DNA of 64,000 bases from Pseudomonadota bacterium (GCA_021325655.1 JAJPGT010000096.1:1-64000); one strand, 5' to 3'; positions 1-9,480 are shown, counted from the first letter of the stretch. The notes: a model not told the origin generated them from the letters alone. Program-made: numbers and translations.

Positions 1-2096
1 CCGGTGACCTTCGTCGTCGTGTTCGGGATATCCTCCACGACAAGCAGGTAGGCGTCGCTGTGGCGACCCTGCGAGGTCGCCAGCACCAGCGCGTGGGGCG
101 GGGTGCCGAGCGCCGGGTCCGCCCGGTCAAGCTCGTCCCCCGCGGCGGTGTGCATCACCAGCCCGAAGTCGCCGATCACCTCGTCCGGCCCGATGCCCTC
201 GAAAATGAAGGCGGCGCGCGGATCGAAGCTGTCCGGGAGTCGGACGTAGCCGGGAGTCGCCGGAGACCAGTCCCAGCCCTGGGAGGTGAAGCCGACGCCG
301 GCGATCTGGTTTGGCGCCTGGCCGCGGTGGCGCCAGAGGCCACCGAGCTCACCCGTGGCGCTGTGATACGTTTCGCCGGGGGCCGACTCCCAGCAGCGGA
401 TGCCGGCGTAGCCGCGGCGCACCTCGATGACGTGCGGGCGCTCAGGGTCGACCGCGGTAATCCAGTAGAAGCCGTTGCCGCCCAGGTACATCAGCCGGCC
501 CCCCGCGTTCAGGTAGGCCTCCAGCGCGTCCCGCATCGGCGTAGTCCAGTATTCGGGGTGGCTCCCGGTGATCACCACCCTGTACGGAGCCAGGCGGCGC
601 TGCCCCTCGTGGTGCAGGTCTTCGTCGGTCGCCACGTCGTAGGCGAACCCCTTCGCTTCCAGCCAATCGATGAGGTACAGATCGGCGGAAAAGTGGCGCG
701 GGGCGTTGACGACGTAGGAGCGGAATTTCGGCCGCATGGTGACAATTGGGCGGAGGCGGGAGGAGTAGGCGTTGCCGCTGCCGTCCGAGTGCAGGTCGTA
801 GATGGAGCTCCCCAGCTCCGGGTGCGCCCGGAGGTAGAGATCGTTCGGATCCGCCGGGCGCTCGCTGACCGGCGTCTCGCCGATGTCCTCGCGCCAGATG
901 ATCCGCTCGTTGGCGTAGGCGAGGTAGGTCATAGTCGGAGCGAGCACGAGGATCGCCGCGCTGGCGGTGCCTGCCGGCGGGCGGACGTAGAAGGGGATGT
1001 AGTCCTCCTGCCCCTCGCCTCGCAGGCGGGCAGCGTAGATGCCGCTCTTGAGCCCTTCGGGCACGGTCAGCTCGAAGTCCGCCTCCCAGCCGGCGTCCTC
1101 CAGGTCGTCGTCGTGGAAGTGGATCGCCCCATATTGCTGGGGGACGCGCTTGAAGTCGACCTCGCGGGCCTTCCAGGCGCGGCCGGTCACCGCGCGCATC
1201 GGCATGTTCACCGCCCGGCCGTCCAGGCCGTTGCGGCTGGTATCGCGCACCCGGCTCGAGGCGAAGTCGCCGGCGAAGTCCCAGGCGGCCACCAGGAACT
1301 GGCTCCCCACGTCGCGCGGCGAGGCGCCACCCCATAGCGCCTCGATCTCCTCTGGCTGGAGCGCGCGCGAGAACAGGCAGGGCGCTTCGATCTTGCCGTT
1401 GTAGTGGCCACGGGCAACCACCCGGCCGGAGGGCGTGGTCTCGCTGGCGGCCGCGGCGATCAGGATCGGCGCCTGGTTGTGCAGCGAGCCGACTGGCTGA
1501 ACTGTCTGCTCGACCACCACGCTGGCGTCGGGCAGCGGCCAGGGAGCCTGGAGCCGTTGGACGAGCCGTACCGCACCATCGCCCGCGTTGTAGCTGGCCG
1601 CGACAAAGTACCACTGGCCGGCGCGCAGCGGCACTCCGCTCGAGACCTCCTCCTGGCGCCCACCTTCGCCGCCAAGGCGGAGCGCCAGAGCGCCCCGCGC
1701 ATCCACCACCAGCCCGTAGCCGGCCGGACCGCTGTCCTGCTTGGTCAGGATGCCCTGCACCCGGCCCAGCGCCGGCGTGGTGGGGAAGATCCAGGCAGCC
1801 AGCGTGAAGCTCTCGACCATGGTGTGCAGTGGTGAATCTGGCACCAGGATGTACGAGCCGGGCTGCGCCACCTGCTTCCGACCCGGGTAGGTGCCGCCCA
1901 GGACCCCCGGGATCACCTCCTCCTTGAAGCCCGGCCCGGCAGGGTTGACGTCGCCGTGGATCAGCCGCACCAGTGTCGCCTCGTAGCGAGGGAGATCGGT
2001 GCTGACCATGAAACGAAGGCGTTCTCCAGGCGCGGCGCTAAAACGATCGGCATAGCCAATCAGCTCGGGCTTCGCGGTGTCCATGGGGCGATCCAT
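1..2096 (-). CDS. N,N-dimethylformamidase beta-subunit-like protein (3' partial)
   Basis: The frame is open from an ATG at 2096 to the window edge (698 codons, no stop seen). That ATG is preceded by GGAGG with a 5-nt spacer. The N-terminal third (about residues 80-250) reads like a LamG/concanavalin-type beta sandwich (SFTLAAWIFPTTP, GQWYFVAASYN, GKIEAPCLFSRAL). The rest resembles the large-subunit C-terminal domain of N,N-dimethylformamidase: IPFYVRPP, LVLAPTMTYLAYANER, VVITGSHPEYWTTPM and RLMYLGGNGFYW. That enzyme hydrolyses dimethylformamide to dimethylamine and formate using iron. In this family many relatives have unknown substrates, so DMF itself is not implied. No small subunit is visible next to it, though one could lie outside the window. 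It is divergent from the pseudokinase gene. Confidence 0.7.
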   Translation of the reverse strand, partial: MDRPMDTAKPELIGYADRFSAAPGERLRFMVSTDLPRYEATLVRLIHGDVNPAGPGFKEEVIPGVLGGTYPGRKQVAQPGSYILVPDSPLHTMVESFTLAAWIFPTTPALGRVQGILTKQDSGPAGYGLVVDARGALALRLGGEGGRQEEVSSGVPLRAGQWYFVAASYNAGDGAVRLVQRLQAPWPLPDASVVVEQTVQPVGSLHNQAPILIAAAASETTPSGRVVARGHYNGKIEAPCLFSRALQPEEIEALWGGASPRDVGSQFLVAAWDFAGDFASSRVRDTSRNGLDGRAVNMPMRAVTGRAWKAREVDFKRVPQQYGAIHFHDDDLEDAGWEADFELTVPEGLKSGIYAARLRGEGQEDYIPFYVRPPAGTASAAILVLAPTMTYLAYANERIIWREDIGETPVSERPADPNDLYLRAHPELGSSIYDLHSDGSGNAYSSRLRPIVTMRPKFRSYVVNAPRHFSADLYLIDWLEAKGFAYDVATDEDLHHEGQRRLAPYRVVITGSHPEYWTTPMRDALEAYLNAGGRLMYLGGNGFYWITAVDPERPHVIEVRRGYAGIRCWESAPGETYHSATGELGGLWRHRGQAPNQIAGVGFTSQGWDWSPATPGYVRLPDSFDPRAAFIFEGIGPDEVIGDFGLVMHTAAGDELDRADPALGTPPHALVLATSQGRHSDAYLLVVEDIPNTTTKVT

Positions 2097-2281
2097 CCTT
2101 TCCTCCAGGCGGGCAGCAGGTGGAGCGCGGCGGCGGCCGCCGCTCGCGGAGAGGCCTGCTCAGGCTGCGTGACGCTCACGGATTGTACGTGGGCGGCTCC
2201 CCTGGCTCAACGCACCGCCGGTTGGAAGCTGGCACGACCTGTGCGTCCCGAACAAGTGGCCTGGCTGACCCCAGAGGAACC

Positions 2282-3841
2282 GTGACCGCCGCACCGCTTC
2301 ACCGTATCCCTGATTCGCCCGACGCCCCCTCCCACCAGCCGGATTCCGCCCCCACCTCGCTCTCCAGCGCCGACCCAGCGCCCGAGGCCCCCCTGCAGTA
2401 TGCCGTGGGGGCGATGCACGATTGGACCACGGATGGCGCGCCAGAGCTCGCCGCGCCGGAGGCCGGAGCCCCGGTGCTGCTCGGCCGCTACCGGTTGGAA
2501 GTGGTGGTGGGGCGCGGCGACACCGCCAGCATGTTCAGGGCGACAGACCTGCGGCTGGGACGATCGGTGCTGGTCAAGCTGTTCGCCCCGGCGATCGCCG
2601 AAAACCCAGCCCTGGAAGCGCGCTTCGAACGCAGCGCGGCGCGTGCGCTGCGCCTGAGCCATCCCTGTCTGCTGCCGGTGCTCGACGCCGGCTTTGGCGA
2701 ATACGGCCCGTTCGTCGTGACCAGCCTGGCCGGCCCGCTCACGCTGCGGGCGCTGCTCGACCAGCAGGGGAGACTGGAGCTGAGGCAGGCGGTGCGGATC
2801 GCGGCCCGGCTGGCTTCGGCGTTGAGCTACCTGCACCGCCAGGGGATTGTGCATGGCGCGGTCAGGCCAGAGAATGTCCTGCTCACCGCGAACGGCGAGC
2901 GGGTGCTGCTGGCCCATACGCTGCTCTCCTTCGAGCCGCCGACCCGGCGTGACCGCGCGCAGCTCGCCTACCAGCCACCGGAGCAGCGCGCTGGAGCGCG
3001 AGCGGGACGGGCAGCAGACGTGTACGCGCTCGGGGCACTGCTGTACGAGATGCTGATCGGCCAGCGGCCGGCAACCGGCGCAGCGGATGAGCACCGACCG
3101 GTGCTCGGCCCGCGTTTGTTCGATCCCTCCATCCCGCCGGAGGTGGACGCCGTCGTCACCCGCGCGCTCGAAGCCACACCTGACGGTCGCTGGCGCTCCA
3201 TGCACGTCTTTGAGGCGGCGCTGCTGAAGCTCGAGCGCGCACAGCTCCAGCCTCAGCACTCGGGGCAGGCGCCGGCACTCGTCCAGGCGCTGTCGTTCGA
3301 GCCGACCTGGCCTCCCCGCCGCCCGCGCCGCCCGACGCGGCTGGCTGTGCCGCTGCTCGGGATTGCCGCCGCCCTGCTGCTCGCGACTACCATGCTGCAG
3401 CCGCTGCTCTCCCAGCTACCTCGCCTGGCCCCAACGACAAGTCAGCAGCCGCTGGCCGCGCCGGCCCTGGTGGGTCAACCGATCGACCAGGCAGCGGCGC
3501 AAGCACGGGCGCAGGGCTTGCAGCTCGTGGTTCTGGGCCGCCGCCTGACAGACCGGATGCCGGAGGGCACCGTGGTCCAGCAGGCCCCGGTGGCGGGTTT
3601 CCCGATCGAGCCTGGCGCCACCCTGCGGGTGACGGTGAGCGCCGGGGTGCAGGTGCCCGATGTACGGGGGAAGCGGCTGGCGGTGGCGCAGTGGGACCTG
3701 GAAGCGCTGGGCTGGAAGATCGCGCGGGTGGATACCCAGACAACTCCAGAGGCGTTGCCTGGGACGATCCTGCTGCAGGACCCGGCCCCCGGGGAGATCG
3801 TCTCCGCCCCGGGCGAGCTAGCCGTCGTGGTGGCCCGCTAG
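2282..3841 (+). CDS. PASTA-domain serine/threonine pseudokinase
   Basis: A 519-residue membrane protein is predicted from a GTG at 2282 (AGAGGA just upstream); an ATG at 2414 is an alternative. A protein-kinase fold starts near residue 66 (LGRYRLEVVVG) and keeps the beta-3 lysine (VLVKLF). The catalytic loop is HGAVRPEN at 191-198, so the HRD aspartate is alanine (A193). The DFG motif is replaced by LAHTLL. One transmembrane segment lies at about 354-376, and two PASTA repeats follow at about 393-455 and 456-519. PASTA kinases sense cell-wall material outside the cell; without both catalytic aspartates this copy should be inactive and may act as a scaffold or receptor. The next gene is a bactofilin, which suggests a cell-envelope role. 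An imperfect hairpin and T run follow the stop. Confidence 0.85.
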   Translation: MTAAPLHRIPDSPDAPSHQPDSAPTSLSSADPAPEAPLQYAVGAMHDWTTDGAPELAAPEAGAPVLLGRYRLEVVVGRGDTASMFRATDLRLGRSVLVKLFAPAIAENPALEARFERSAARALRLSHPCLLPVLDAGFGEYGPFVVTSLAGPLTLRALLDQQGRLELRQAVRIAARLASALSYLHRQGIVHGAVRPENVLLTANGERVLLAHTLLSFEPPTRRDRAQLAYQPPEQRAGARAGRAADVYALGALLYEMLIGQRPATGAADEHRPVLGPRLFDPSIPPEVDAVVTRALEATPDGRWRSMHVFEAALLKLERAQLQPQHSGQAPALVQALSFEPTWPPRRPRRPTRLAVPLLGIAAALLLATTMLQPLLSQLPRLAPTTSQQPLAAPALVGQPIDQAAAQARAQGLQLVVLGRRLTDRMPEGTVVQQAPVAGFPIEPGATLRVTVSAGVQVPDVRGKRLAVAQWDLEALGWKIARVDTQTTPEALPGTILLQDPAPGEIVSAPGELAVVVAR

Positions 3842-3873
3842 CCCTTCGCATCTCGGTGCGGGCATGCTTTTTG
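3841..3873 (+). terminator. Probable intrinsic terminator after the pseudokinase
   Basis: Immediately after the stop codon, GCCC-CGCA can pair with TGCG-GGC (a TT bulge on the left arm), and five T residues follow a few bases later. The stem is imperfect, so this is only moderately supported. Confidence 0.4.
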
Positions 3874-3976
3874 CAAACCATTCGGTGCGTTCACCGCTCC
3901 GCGGCGAGCTCCCGGAGCCCCCAGCCAGGGTGTGCTGTGTCGCTCGTCTTCAGGCACATCCGACCGGAGATGGAAG

Positions 3977-4561
3977 ATGTTCGGCAAGAAGGTAGAAGAG
4001 TCTGATTCCTGGTTTTCGAAGGCGCTATCCGGGCTGGAGCACAAGCCCGCGGGTGACGCCGCCCACGCACCAGGTGCCAGCCTACCCAGCAGCGGCACAC
4101 GCGTCGCCCAGCGCAGCATCCCCGTCGAGTTGAGCGAGCAGGTGGAGAGCTTCATCGGGCGCAACAGCAAGCTCGAAGGGGAGCTACGCTCCGAGCAATC
4201 GCTCCGCATTCAAGGCAGTGTGCGGGGCGAGGTGGACAGTCGCCGCGTCGTATTCCTGGATGAGGCGGCACGCATCACTGGCCGGGTCAGTGGAGCCACC
4301 GTGTTTGTCGCCGGCACGGTGGACGGAGAGATCCACTGCCCGGGCCGGCTCGAGATCCGGTCGACCGGCCGCGTGACCGGGGAGATCAACGCCGGGACGC
4401 TCATCATGCACGAGGGAGCGGTCGTCAACGGCCAGGTCCGGATGCTACGGGAGCAGCCGCACCCCGCATCAGCGCCGAGCCAGGCGCCGGCACGCGTCAC
4501 GGAGGAGCGGACCCTCTCCAGCTCCGAAACGCCGGAGCCCGCTCCCCAGGCCACTACGTAG
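3977..4561 (+). CDS. Bactofilin (polymer-forming cytoskeletal protein)
   Basis: A 194-residue protein begins MFGKKVEESDSWF at 3977; a longer upstream start would add a basic tail unlike the family. The central region (about 55-160) is the bactofilin beta-helix, visible as repeated short strands separated by glycines: IGRNSKLEGEL, IQGSVRGEVDSR, ITGRVSGATVF, VDGEIHCPGRLEI, VTGEINAGTLIM, VNGQVRM. Both termini are disordered and polar (the C-terminus is Pro/Ser/Glu rich), as usual in bactofilins. Bactofilins polymerise without nucleotide at the inner face of the membrane and localise cell-wall or shape enzymes. The gene follows the PASTA pseudokinase by 135 bp in the same direction, so a shared envelope function is plausible. 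Confidence 0.9.
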   Translation: MFGKKVEESDSWFSKALSGLEHKPAGDAAHAPGASLPSSGTRVAQRSIPVELSEQVESFIGRNSKLEGELRSEQSLRIQGSVRGEVDSRRVVFLDEAARITGRVSGATVFVAGTVDGEIHCPGRLEIRSTGRVTGEINAGTLIMHEGAVVNGQVRMLREQPHPASAPSQAPARVTEERTLSSSETPEPAPQATT

Positions 4562-4737
4562 TCGGCCGCACCTCCTCGCCTCCACGGGCTCGTCCCCAGG
4601 CGGTGGCGAGACACTCTCGTCGCGGTGCTGAGACGCCGCCGGCCACGCGCCGTCGCGCTGATCATCGCCTCGGGCGCTGAGGTGCGCGGGCTGCCGCGAG
4701 GCTGAAAGCCCTGGTCGGTGTCGTTAATCGACATGCC

Positions 4738-5400
4738 ATGGCGGCCACCTGCTCCCACCCGCGATCACGCATTTGCCAGCGTGTCGACGAGCTACGGCTC
4801 CTGCTCGTGTTCCTGGGCTTCGTCCCCATCGGCTGCTTGTGCCTGGCCCTGTTCGGCTGGGTGTCGCTCGTGCTGAGCGTCCGACTGCTGGTGCTCCTGC
4901 TCAGTGGCCTCGCCATCGCTGTCGGCGCGCGACATCCCGACCTGGGCAGGCAGGCCCTGCAGGGACTCTGCGCCGGCATCGCGGCCACCGCCGTATACGA
5001 CGTGCTTCGGCTCTCCGTGGTGTTCTGCGGCGGCTGGCGCGACTTCATCCCCGTTATCGGCCAGATGGCGCTGGGCGATCCCGGCGCCATGCCGATCTGG
5101 GGGTATCTCTGGCGCTTCGTCTACGACGGCGGGGCGATGGGGATGGTGTTCGCGCTGCTGCCCCTCACGACACAGCGGCCGGGCTGGCCCTCGGCGCCAC
5201 GATCTGTGCCTGCCTGTACGCCACGCTGCTGCTCGCCCCGGCGCCCTGGAGCGCTGTTCCGGCTGGCGCCGCTCACAGCTACCTCAGCCCTCCTCGGCCA
5301 CCTGGTCTACGGCGGCGTCCTGGGCTGGCTCGTCCAACACTGGGAGCGCCTGCGAGCTGGGCAGGCAGCGGACGGCGCGACGCCGGAACCCACTCCCTGA
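4738..5400 (+). CDS. Multi-pass membrane protein, reading frame apparently disturbed
   Basis: The continuous frame encodes 220 residues with hydrophobic helices at about 20-65 (LLLVFLGFVPIGCLCLALFG and following), 80-105, and again near 183-200 (LLGHLVYGGVLGWLV). Between about 5163 and 5275 this frame becomes an Arg/Pro/Cys-rich non-membrane stretch. Over the same bases another forward frame reads as a clean helix (GLALGATICACLYATLLLAP) with higher GC3. The simplest reading is one indel near 5165 and a compensating one near 5270. These could be real mutations or sequence errors. I recognise no family. No convincing Shine-Dalgarno precedes the ATG, so the start is uncertain. Confidence 0.55.
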   Translation: MAATCSHPRSRICQRVDELRLLLVFLGFVPIGCLCLALFGWVSLVLSVRLLVLLLSGLAIAVGARHPDLGRQALQGLCAGIAATAVYDVLRLSVVFCGGWRDFIPVIGQMALGDPGAMPIWGYLWRFVYDGGAMGMVFALLPLTTQRPGWPSAPRSVPACTPRCCSPRRPGALFRLAPLTATSALLGHLVYGGVLGWLVQHWERLRAGQAADGATPEPTP

Positions 5401-5450
5401 ATCAAACCCAGCAGGGCCTGCTGGGAGACTGCGCTGGCAGTGCGCTCGGC

Positions 5451-6362
5451 TCAGACGCGATTGACGAGTACCAGGCTGCTCGCCACCAGCGCCAGGCCGG
5501 GGTACAGGAGTGGTGGGATGCGCTCGCCGAGCAGTAGCGCCCCCAGCGCAACGCCGGCGACGGGCATGAGGAAGACGAAGGGGCTGATCCGGCTGGCGCC
5601 GTGGCGCTGGACGAGCCAGGCCCAGAGCAGGAAGGTGAAGGCGGTGGTGAACACCGCCAGGTAGACCACGCTGGCGATCGCCGGCAGGGTGAACGCCTCC
5701 AGCCTGGGATGCTCGAAGCTGGCGAGAACGGTGAGCACCACCGCGCCGAATCCGAGCTGGACGGTGACCAGCGAGGTGACGTCCCGCCACTCCGGCCCCG
5801 GGCGGCGCAGCAGCAACGTCCCGCCGGCCCAGCTCAGCGAGCCGAGCAGCAGCGCCACCAGCCCCGGCCACTCGAAGCGTAGCTCCCCGCTGGTCTTGGC
5901 GTAGGCGACCAGCGCGACCCCAGCGAAGCCAGCGCCGAGCGTCGCCAGCCGAGCCCGGCTCAGCCGCTCCCCGCCGGACCACCGCTGCAGCAGCGCCGCG
6001 ACGAACAGGGGCTGGGTGGACATCATCACCATCGCCAGCCCGGCGTCGACGCGCTGGACCGCCCAGAAGAGCAATCCCACCGGCGCGGTCGTCTGGAGCA
6101 GTCCGATCAGGGCGGCGCGCTCCCAGGCGGTGCGGCTCCGGGGCAGCCGTGGCCGCCGCCAGAGGAGAATCAGTGCAAGGATGGCGAAGCCAAGCCAGGC
6201 GCGCAGCGCCGCCAGGGTCCAGGGCGGGACGCTGGCCGCGCCGATCCTCGCTCCGACGCCATTCGAGCCCCACACCACGCAGGTGAGGGTCGCCAGCCCC
6301 AGCCCCAGCGGGTCCAGCGGCCGCGGCCGAGTGACGGGCAGCCTATCTGCCCGTGCTGCCAC
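5451..6362 (-). CDS. EamA/DMT-family transporter
   Basis: This 303-residue protein has about ten hydrophobic helices arranged as two EamA halves. The first half contains TCVVWGSNGVGARIG and FWAVQRVDAGLAMVMMSTQP. The second contains GSLSWAGGTLLLRR and SPFVFLMPVAGVALGALLLGE. Members of this drug/metabolite transporter superfamily export amino acids, metabolites or drugs; the substrate here cannot be read from sequence. The start is GTG at 6362, preceded by GGAGGT with a 6-nt spacer. It lies 160 bp downstream of the peptide-importer ATPase on the same strand. It could therefore be the last member of that operon and might release excess amino acids after peptide uptake (inference). Confidence 0.88.
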   Translation of the reverse strand: MAARADRLPVTRPRPLDPLGLGLATLTCVVWGSNGVGARIGAASVPPWTLAALRAWLGFAILALILLWRRPRLPRSRTAWERAALIGLLQTTAPVGLLFWAVQRVDAGLAMVMMSTQPLFVAALLQRWSGGERLSRARLATLGAGFAGVALVAYAKTSGELRFEWPGLVALLLGSLSWAGGTLLLRRPGPEWRDVTSLVTVQLGFGAVVLTVLASFEHPRLEAFTLPAIASVVYLAVFTTAFTFLLWAWLVQRHGASRISPFVFLMPVAGVALGALLLGERIPPLLYPGLALVASSLVLVNRV

Positions 6363-6522
6363 TCGCTACCTCCGCTCCCTCGCTCACCCTCACCGCATCC
6401 ACCGAGGCCCGGCACAGCCCCAGGCCGCGGCCAGCGCTCCATGGCGTCTTCCTGGGCGAGTGGGGTGCTTCCCGAGCGCTCTGGCAGTGTCCCACATTTC
6501 GCGGGCTCCGGGTTCCTGGCCG

Positions 6523-7554
6523 CTACGGCAAATCGCCGGCCGCGTCGCGCCGCGGATGGACGTCCGTGAGGTCGCCACCATACAGGTGACAGGCGACGAG
6601 GTGCCCGGGCCGCACCTCCTCCAGCGCCGGCTCGCGCCGGCGGCAGATCGCCTCCGCGTAGGGACAGCGCGGGTGGAAACGGCAGCCACTCGGGATATCG
6701 ATCGGGTTGGGGACCTCGCCGCCGAGCACCTGGCGCCGCCGGGACACCGTGGGGTCGGGCGTGGGCGCGGCGGACAGCAGCGCCCGGGTGTAGGGGTGCA
6801 GCGGCTCGCGGAACAGTGCTTCGCGGGGCGCGATCTCGACCAGCTTCCCCAGGTACATGACCGCGATCCGGTCGCTGACGTACTGCACCACCGCCAGGTT
6901 GTGGGCGATGAACAGCTCTGTCAGGTGCAGCGAGTGCTGGAGGTCGCGGAGCAGGTTGAGCACCTGCGACTGGACCGAGACGTCGAGCGCCGAGACCGGC
7001 TCGTCGGCGACCAGCAGCGACGGGCGCAGGATGAGGGCGCGGGCGATTCCTACCCGCTGGCGCTGGCCGCCGCTGAGCTGGTGGGGATAGCGCGGCCGGA
7101 ACGCCCGCGGCAGACCGACCAGGTCCAGCATCTCGTCGACCCGGGCTTGCCGCTCCTCGGCCGTCCCCAGTCCATGGGCCACCAGCGGCGCGAGCAGCGT
7201 CTGCTCCACCGTGCGGCGGGGGTTCAGCGAGGAGTACGGGTCCTGGAAGACGATCTGGAGCTGGCGGCGCACCTCCTGCAGCGCCCGCCCTCTGAGTCGC
7301 GTCAGATCCCGCCCCTGGAAGAGGATCTGCCCGCTGGTCGGCTCGATCAGCCGCAGGAGCAGCCGGGCCACGGTCGACTTGCCCGAGCCCGACTCGCCCA
7401 CCAGGCCCAGCGTCTCCCCCCGCCACAGGCTGAAGCTCACGCCGTCCACCGCGCGGACCGTGTGCCGCCCGCCGAGCCAGCCGGCGCGGCTGGTGAAGTG
7501 CTTGGTCAGGCTCCGCGCCTCGACCAGCGGGGCGGCGCCGTCCTGGCGCTCCAT
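6523..7554 (-). CDS. Peptide ABC transporter ATP-binding protein (OppF/DppF type)
   Basis: A 343-residue ATPase energises peptide import at the inner face of the membrane. It has Walker [10 protein letters not shown]-loop [10 protein letters not shown], signature LSGGQRQR, Walker B LLVADEP followed by the D-loop SALD, and the switch histidine in FIAHN. The C-terminal oligopeptide extension carries a cysteine-containing [14 protein letters not shown] motif found in this subfamily. The ATG at 7554 comes one base after the stop of the preceding ATPase gene, so the two are translationally coupled; the longer upstream open frame is only the overlap with that gene. It pairs with the OppD-type protein as a heterodimeric ATPase. 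Confidence 0.95.
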   Translation of the reverse strand: MERQDGAAPLVEARSLTKHFTSRAGWLGGRHTVRAVDGVSFSLWRGETLGLVGESGSGKSTVARLLLRLIEPTSGQILFQGRDLTRLRGRALQEVRRQLQIVFQDPYSSLNPRRTVEQTLLAPLVAHGLGTAEERQARVDEMLDLVGLPRAFRPRYPHQLSGGQRQRVGIARALILRPSLLVADEPVSALDVSVQSQVLNLLRDLQHSLHLTELFIAHNLAVVQYVSDRIAVMYLGKLVEIAPREALFREPLHPYTRALLSAAPTPDPTVSRRRQVLGGEVPNPIDIPSGCRFHPRCPYAEAICRRREPALEEVRPGHLVACHLYGGDLTDVHPRRDAAGDLP

Positions 7555-7555
7555 C

Positions 7556-8551
7556 TCAGGGAACCCGCCAGCAGCGCACGGCGTGGCCCGTGGCGCGCTC
7601 GACCAGCTCCGGCTCCACCTGGCAGTCCTCGCCGGCCAGCGGGCAGCGCGGCGCGAACAGGCAGCCCTGGTACCGGCCGCGGACGATCGGCGGCTGGCCG
7701 GCGAGCGACTCCAGGCGAGCGGTGCTGCCGATGCGCGGGGTGGCGTTGAGCAGCGCCCGGGTGTAGGGGTGCTTCGGCTCGCGGAAGATGGTGTAGACGT
7801 CCGCGGTCTCGACGATCCGGCCGGCGTACATGATCGCCACCCGGTCGCACATCTCCGCCACCACGCCCAGGTCATGGGTAATGAACAGCAGCGCCGCCTG
7901 GCGGCTCTGCTTCACCTCGCGCAGCAGCTCCAGGATCTGCGCCTGGATCGTCACGTCCAGCGCGGTGGTCGGCTCATCGGCGATCAGCAGCGGCGGCTCG
8001 CAGGCGACGGCCATGGCGATGACCGCGCGCTGGAGCATCCCGCCGCTCATCTCGTGCGGATAGGCATGGGCGCGCTGCCAGGGCGCGGGGATGTGGACCA
8101 TCTGCAGCAGCTCCACCGCGCGTCGCTTCGCCTCCCGCCAGCCGGCACGGCCATGGTTCACCAGCGGCTCACCCACCTGCGGCCCCACCGCCAGCACCGG
8201 GTTCAGCGCCGTCATCGGGTTCTGGAAGATCATCGCCATTCGGTCGCCCCGCAGCGCCCGCAGCTCCGCCTCGCTCCTGCGGAGCAGATCCTCACCGTGC
8301 AGCAGGATGCGCCCACTGGCGACCCGGCCGGGGTAGGGCACCAGCCCCAGGATCGCCAGCGCGGTCATGCTCTTGCCACAGCCGCTCTCGCCGATCAGCC
8401 CGAGCACTTCGCCACCGCGGATGGCGAAGTCCACCCCGTTGACCGCGTGGATGTCGCCGCGCGGGCTGGGGAACGTCACCCGCAGGTCTTCGACGCGCAG
8501 CACCTCGGCCGCGACGTTCCCGGGCGGTGAGGCGGGGAGTGATGGACTCAT
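7556..8551 (-). CDS. Peptide ABC transporter ATP-binding protein (OppD/DppD type)
   Basis: This 331-residue ATPase is the partner of the OppF-type protein. It has Walker [10 protein letters not shown]-loop [11 protein letters not shown], signature MSGGMLQR, Walker B LLIADEP with TTALD, and switch histidine LFITHDLG. The C-terminal extension contains the conserved [18 protein letters not shown] cluster. The ATG at 8551 overlaps the permease stop in an ATGA quartet, and the gene ends one base before the OppF start. It belongs to the six-gene importer operon running from 13.1 to 6.5 kb. Confidence 0.95.
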   Translation of the reverse strand: MSPSLPASPPGNVAAEVLRVEDLRVTFPSPRGDIHAVNGVDFAIRGGEVLGLIGESGCGKSMTALAILGLVPYPGRVASGRILLHGEDLLRRSEAELRALRGDRMAMIFQNPMTALNPVLAVGPQVGEPLVNHGRAGWREAKRRAVELLQMVHIPAPWQRAHAYPHEMSGGMLQRAVIAMAVACEPPLLIADEPTTALDVTIQAQILELLREVKQSRQAALLFITHDLGVVAEMCDRVAIMYAGRIVETADVYTIFREPKHPYTRALLNATPRIGSTARLESLAGQPPIVRGRYQGCLFAPRCPLAGEDCQVEPELVERATGHAVRCWRVP

Positions 8552-9456
8552 AGCACCCGCCTCAGCCGAGGGTCGAGCAGGTCGCGCAGGCCGTCGCCGA
8601 GCAGGTTGAAGCCGAGCACCGCCCAGAAGATGGCCAAGCCAGGCGCTAGCGCGGTCCAGGGCGCGAAGGCCATGTAGCCGCGCCCGAAGTTGAGCATGCT
8701 GCCCCAGGAGGGAGCAGGCGGCTGCGCGCCCAGGCCGAGGAACGACAGCGCCGCCTCCAGGATGATGGCATAGCTGATCGCCAGCGTCGTCTGCACCAGG
8801 ATCGGAGGGAGCGCGTTGGGGAGCACCTCGCCCAGGATGATCGCCGCGTCGGACAGCCCGATCGCCCGCGCCGCCTCGACGTACTGGTTCTTGACCACCA
8901 CCAGCGCCGCGGCGCGGGCGACGCGAGCGAAGATCGGGATGAAGATGATCCCGATCGCGATCATCGCACTGTTCAGGTTCGGCCCGAGGCTGGCCATCAC
9001 CACCAGCGCCAGCAGGATCGCCGGGAACGACCAGAGGACGTCCAGCAGCCGCATCAGGACCCCGTCCAGTAGCCCGCCATAGTAGCCGGCGATCAGGCCG
9101 ATGGCGGAGCCGAGGGTCATCCCGATCCCGACCGAGATCACCGCCACCTGGAGGGAGATGCGTGCTCCGTAGATGATCCGGCTCAGGATGTCGCGGCCGA
9201 ACTCGTCGCTCCCCAGCCAGTGCGCGGTGCTGGGCGGCTGCAGGTTGGCGAGCGAGGCGGTATCGAACGGGGAGTAGGGGGCGATGACGTCGGCGAGCAG
9301 TGCGCACAGCAGCACCACCGCGACCATCGCCGCGCCGACGACGAAGCTGCCGTGGTGCAGCATGTCGCTCTCGACTAGTGCCTGCCAGACCCGGCTTGGC
9401 AGCCCGGGCGGACGCTCGGCTTCGCTGCTGGGGGCCAGCGTCGTCTCAGCGGACAT
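8548..9456 (-). CDS. Peptide ABC transporter permease (OppC/DppC type)
   Basis: A 302-residue integral membrane subunit. A hydrophilic N-terminus (about 1-35) is followed by a first helix (HGSFVVGAAMVAVVLLCALL) and then the BPD_transp_1 region with about five more helices. The coupling (EAA) loop reads EAARAIGLSDAAIILGEVLP, which docks the ATPases. The periplasmic loop WLGSDEFGRDILSRIIYGAR is typical of OppC. It lies 24 bp after oppB and overlaps the ATPase gene by 4 bp. Confidence 0.95.
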   Translation of the reverse strand: MSAETTLAPSSEAERPPGLPSRVWQALVESDMLHHGSFVVGAAMVAVVLLCALLADVIAPYSPFDTASLANLQPPSTAHWLGSDEFGRDILSRIIYGARISLQVAVISVGIGMTLGSAIGLIAGYYGGLLDGVLMRLLDVLWSFPAILLALVVMASLGPNLNSAMIAIGIIFIPIFARVARAAALVVVKNQYVEAARAIGLSDAAIILGEVLPNALPPILVQTTLAISYAIILEAALSFLGLGAQPPAPSWGSMLNFGRGYMAFAPWTALAPGLAIFWAVLGFNLLGDGLRDLLDPRLRRVL

Positions 9457-9480
9457 GGCCAGCCCTGCGCGGGTGCGCCA

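Noticed and set aside
60..1337. 425-codon plus-strand open frame at the left edge
   Set aside because: It is antisense to the dimethylformamidase-like gene, is rich in Arg/Gly/Val with no domain, and arises from high GC.
6016..7749. 577-codon plus-strand open frame
   Set aside because: It is a shadow of the EamA and OppF-type genes on the other strand, with only low-complexity Arg/Gln/Pro sequence.
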